DNA from: UPXZ01 sp964498765
Lineage (GTDB): Bacteria > Bacteroidota > Bacteroidia > Bacteroidales > Paludibacteraceae
Assembly (NCBI GenBank): GCA_964498765.1
Contig: CAZCIU010000071.1
Location: 1-14,181, forward strand
Length of the DNA: 14,181 bases
Direction of reading: 5' to 3'
Below, in pieces: positions 13,873 to 14,181 of the stretch. How positions within the stretch are numbered: the stretch's first letter is position 1; each line of letters starts with the position of its first letter. The notes beneath the pieces were generated by a model. That model was not told the origin of the DNA and ran no database searches. It saw nothing but the letters and a program-made list of their open reading frames with translations. The position numbers and the translations under genes are program-made.

Positions 13873-14181
13873 TTCTATTTTCCTCAACTCTCTCAATGCA
13901 TCACTTGCAATCCATCTTGCAGAAGGTGTGTCTTGCAACTTAATTCTTTCGGCAGTTTCGATAGCAATTTCTCGCAAGTTTGCATTTCTTTTCCCAATCT
14001 GACGAAGCGCCCAATTCACTGCTTTTTTCACAAAATTCCGATTATCCCAGGCTTGGTTTTCGATTATTTCGAAGAAAGGATAGAAAAAATCGTCTGGTAA
14101 TTTCTTTTCATGCACCGCAAAATGGCACATCAGCACAAATGCTGTACGTTTTACAAATTCACTCTGATTATCAGCGTATTC
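13864..14181 (-). CDS. DNA alkylation repair protein (AlkD-like HEAT-repeat family), 3' part; 5' end beyond window
   Basis: The frame stays open through the right window edge, so only the last 105 or so residues are seen. The GTG or ATG codons near 14136-14128 are internal and are not the start. The visible part is helical, with HEAT-like pairs typical of the family: FVKRTAFVLMCHFAVH, then a pair around WDNRNFVKKAVNWALRQIGK, and finally LREIAIETAERI followed by ARWIASDALREL. The spacing of aromatic and basic residues (F-V-K-R-T-A, F-V-K-K-A-V-N-W-A-L-R-Q-I-G) fits AlkD-type glycosylases, which remove alkylated bases from DNA. The catalytic residues lie partly outside the window. The gene is convergent with the HsdR_N gene, with about 40 bases between the stops. 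Confidence 0.82.
   Translation of the reverse strand, partial: EYADNQSEFVKRTAFVLMCHFAVHEKKLPDDFFYPFFEIIENQAWDNRNFVKKAVNWALRQIGKRNANLREIAIETAERIKLQDTPSARWIASDALRELRKIEHK

Noticed and set aside
1..14181. CRISPR array, insertion sequence, prophage or multi-gene defence island
   Set aside because: No regular long direct repeats, transposase or integrase motifs, or phage genes were seen. All large open frames fit ordinary chromosomal genes.

Overview
The window is chromosomal DNA from a Bacteroidota bacterium. Three things show this. Several genes carry the phylum's own promoter type (TTG or TTTG about 19 bases before TAnnTTTG) in place of a sigma-70 promoter. Gene starts have AT-rich leaders without clear Shine-Dalgarno sites. 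The gene content is typical of the phylum: a PG_1098-type methyltransferase, a MaeB malic enzyme with a phosphotransacetylase-like tail, short AMP nucleosidase, and a holA block divergent from an orphan HsdR_N protein. The order within the phylum cannot be fixed from this stretch. The nitrite-reducing operon suggests an anaerobic or facultative lifestyle.

Left edge (1-190): a minus-strand RNA unit. A strong phylum-type promoter drives the small SRP RNA, followed after about 4 bases by a tRNA-Thr(UGU) that is cut by the window edge. Then comes a plus-strand THUMP-like-domain methyltransferase (302-1483) with its own promoter. It ends in a bidirectional hairpin shared with the convergent nrf operon.

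Centre (1533-7311, minus strand): an ammonifying nitrite-reductase operon, read nrfH - nrfA - resB - ccsA - porin. NrfH passes electrons from menaquinol to the pentaheme enzyme NrfA. ResB and CcsA form the System II cytochrome c synthase that probably attaches the hemes, including the unusual CxxCK heme of NrfA. The last gene is an alginate-export-family outer-membrane barrel with its own promoter. A hairpin between nrfA and resB could lower expression of the maturation genes. About 370 bases upstream of nrfH hold the operon promoter and the strong terminator of the preceding gene, maeB (7680-9983).

Right part (10138-13251, minus strand): a likely cotranscribed housekeeping block of amn, a GNAT acetyltransferase, holA and an M15 peptidase lipoprotein. 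Divergent from amn is a small PD-(D/E)xK-type HsdR_N protein (13366-13824). The right edge holds the 3' part of a DNA alkylation repair gene on the minus strand, and a short TTYGTG tandem repeat lies between these two convergent genes.

No CRISPR array, insertion sequence, phage gene or obviously novel multi-gene defence system was seen. The more interesting points are the SRP RNA/tRNA arrangement and its non-GNRA apical loop, the split CcsBA pair next to a CxxCK enzyme, the porin with an independent promoter, the orphan nuclease-like protein, and the TTYGTG repeat.
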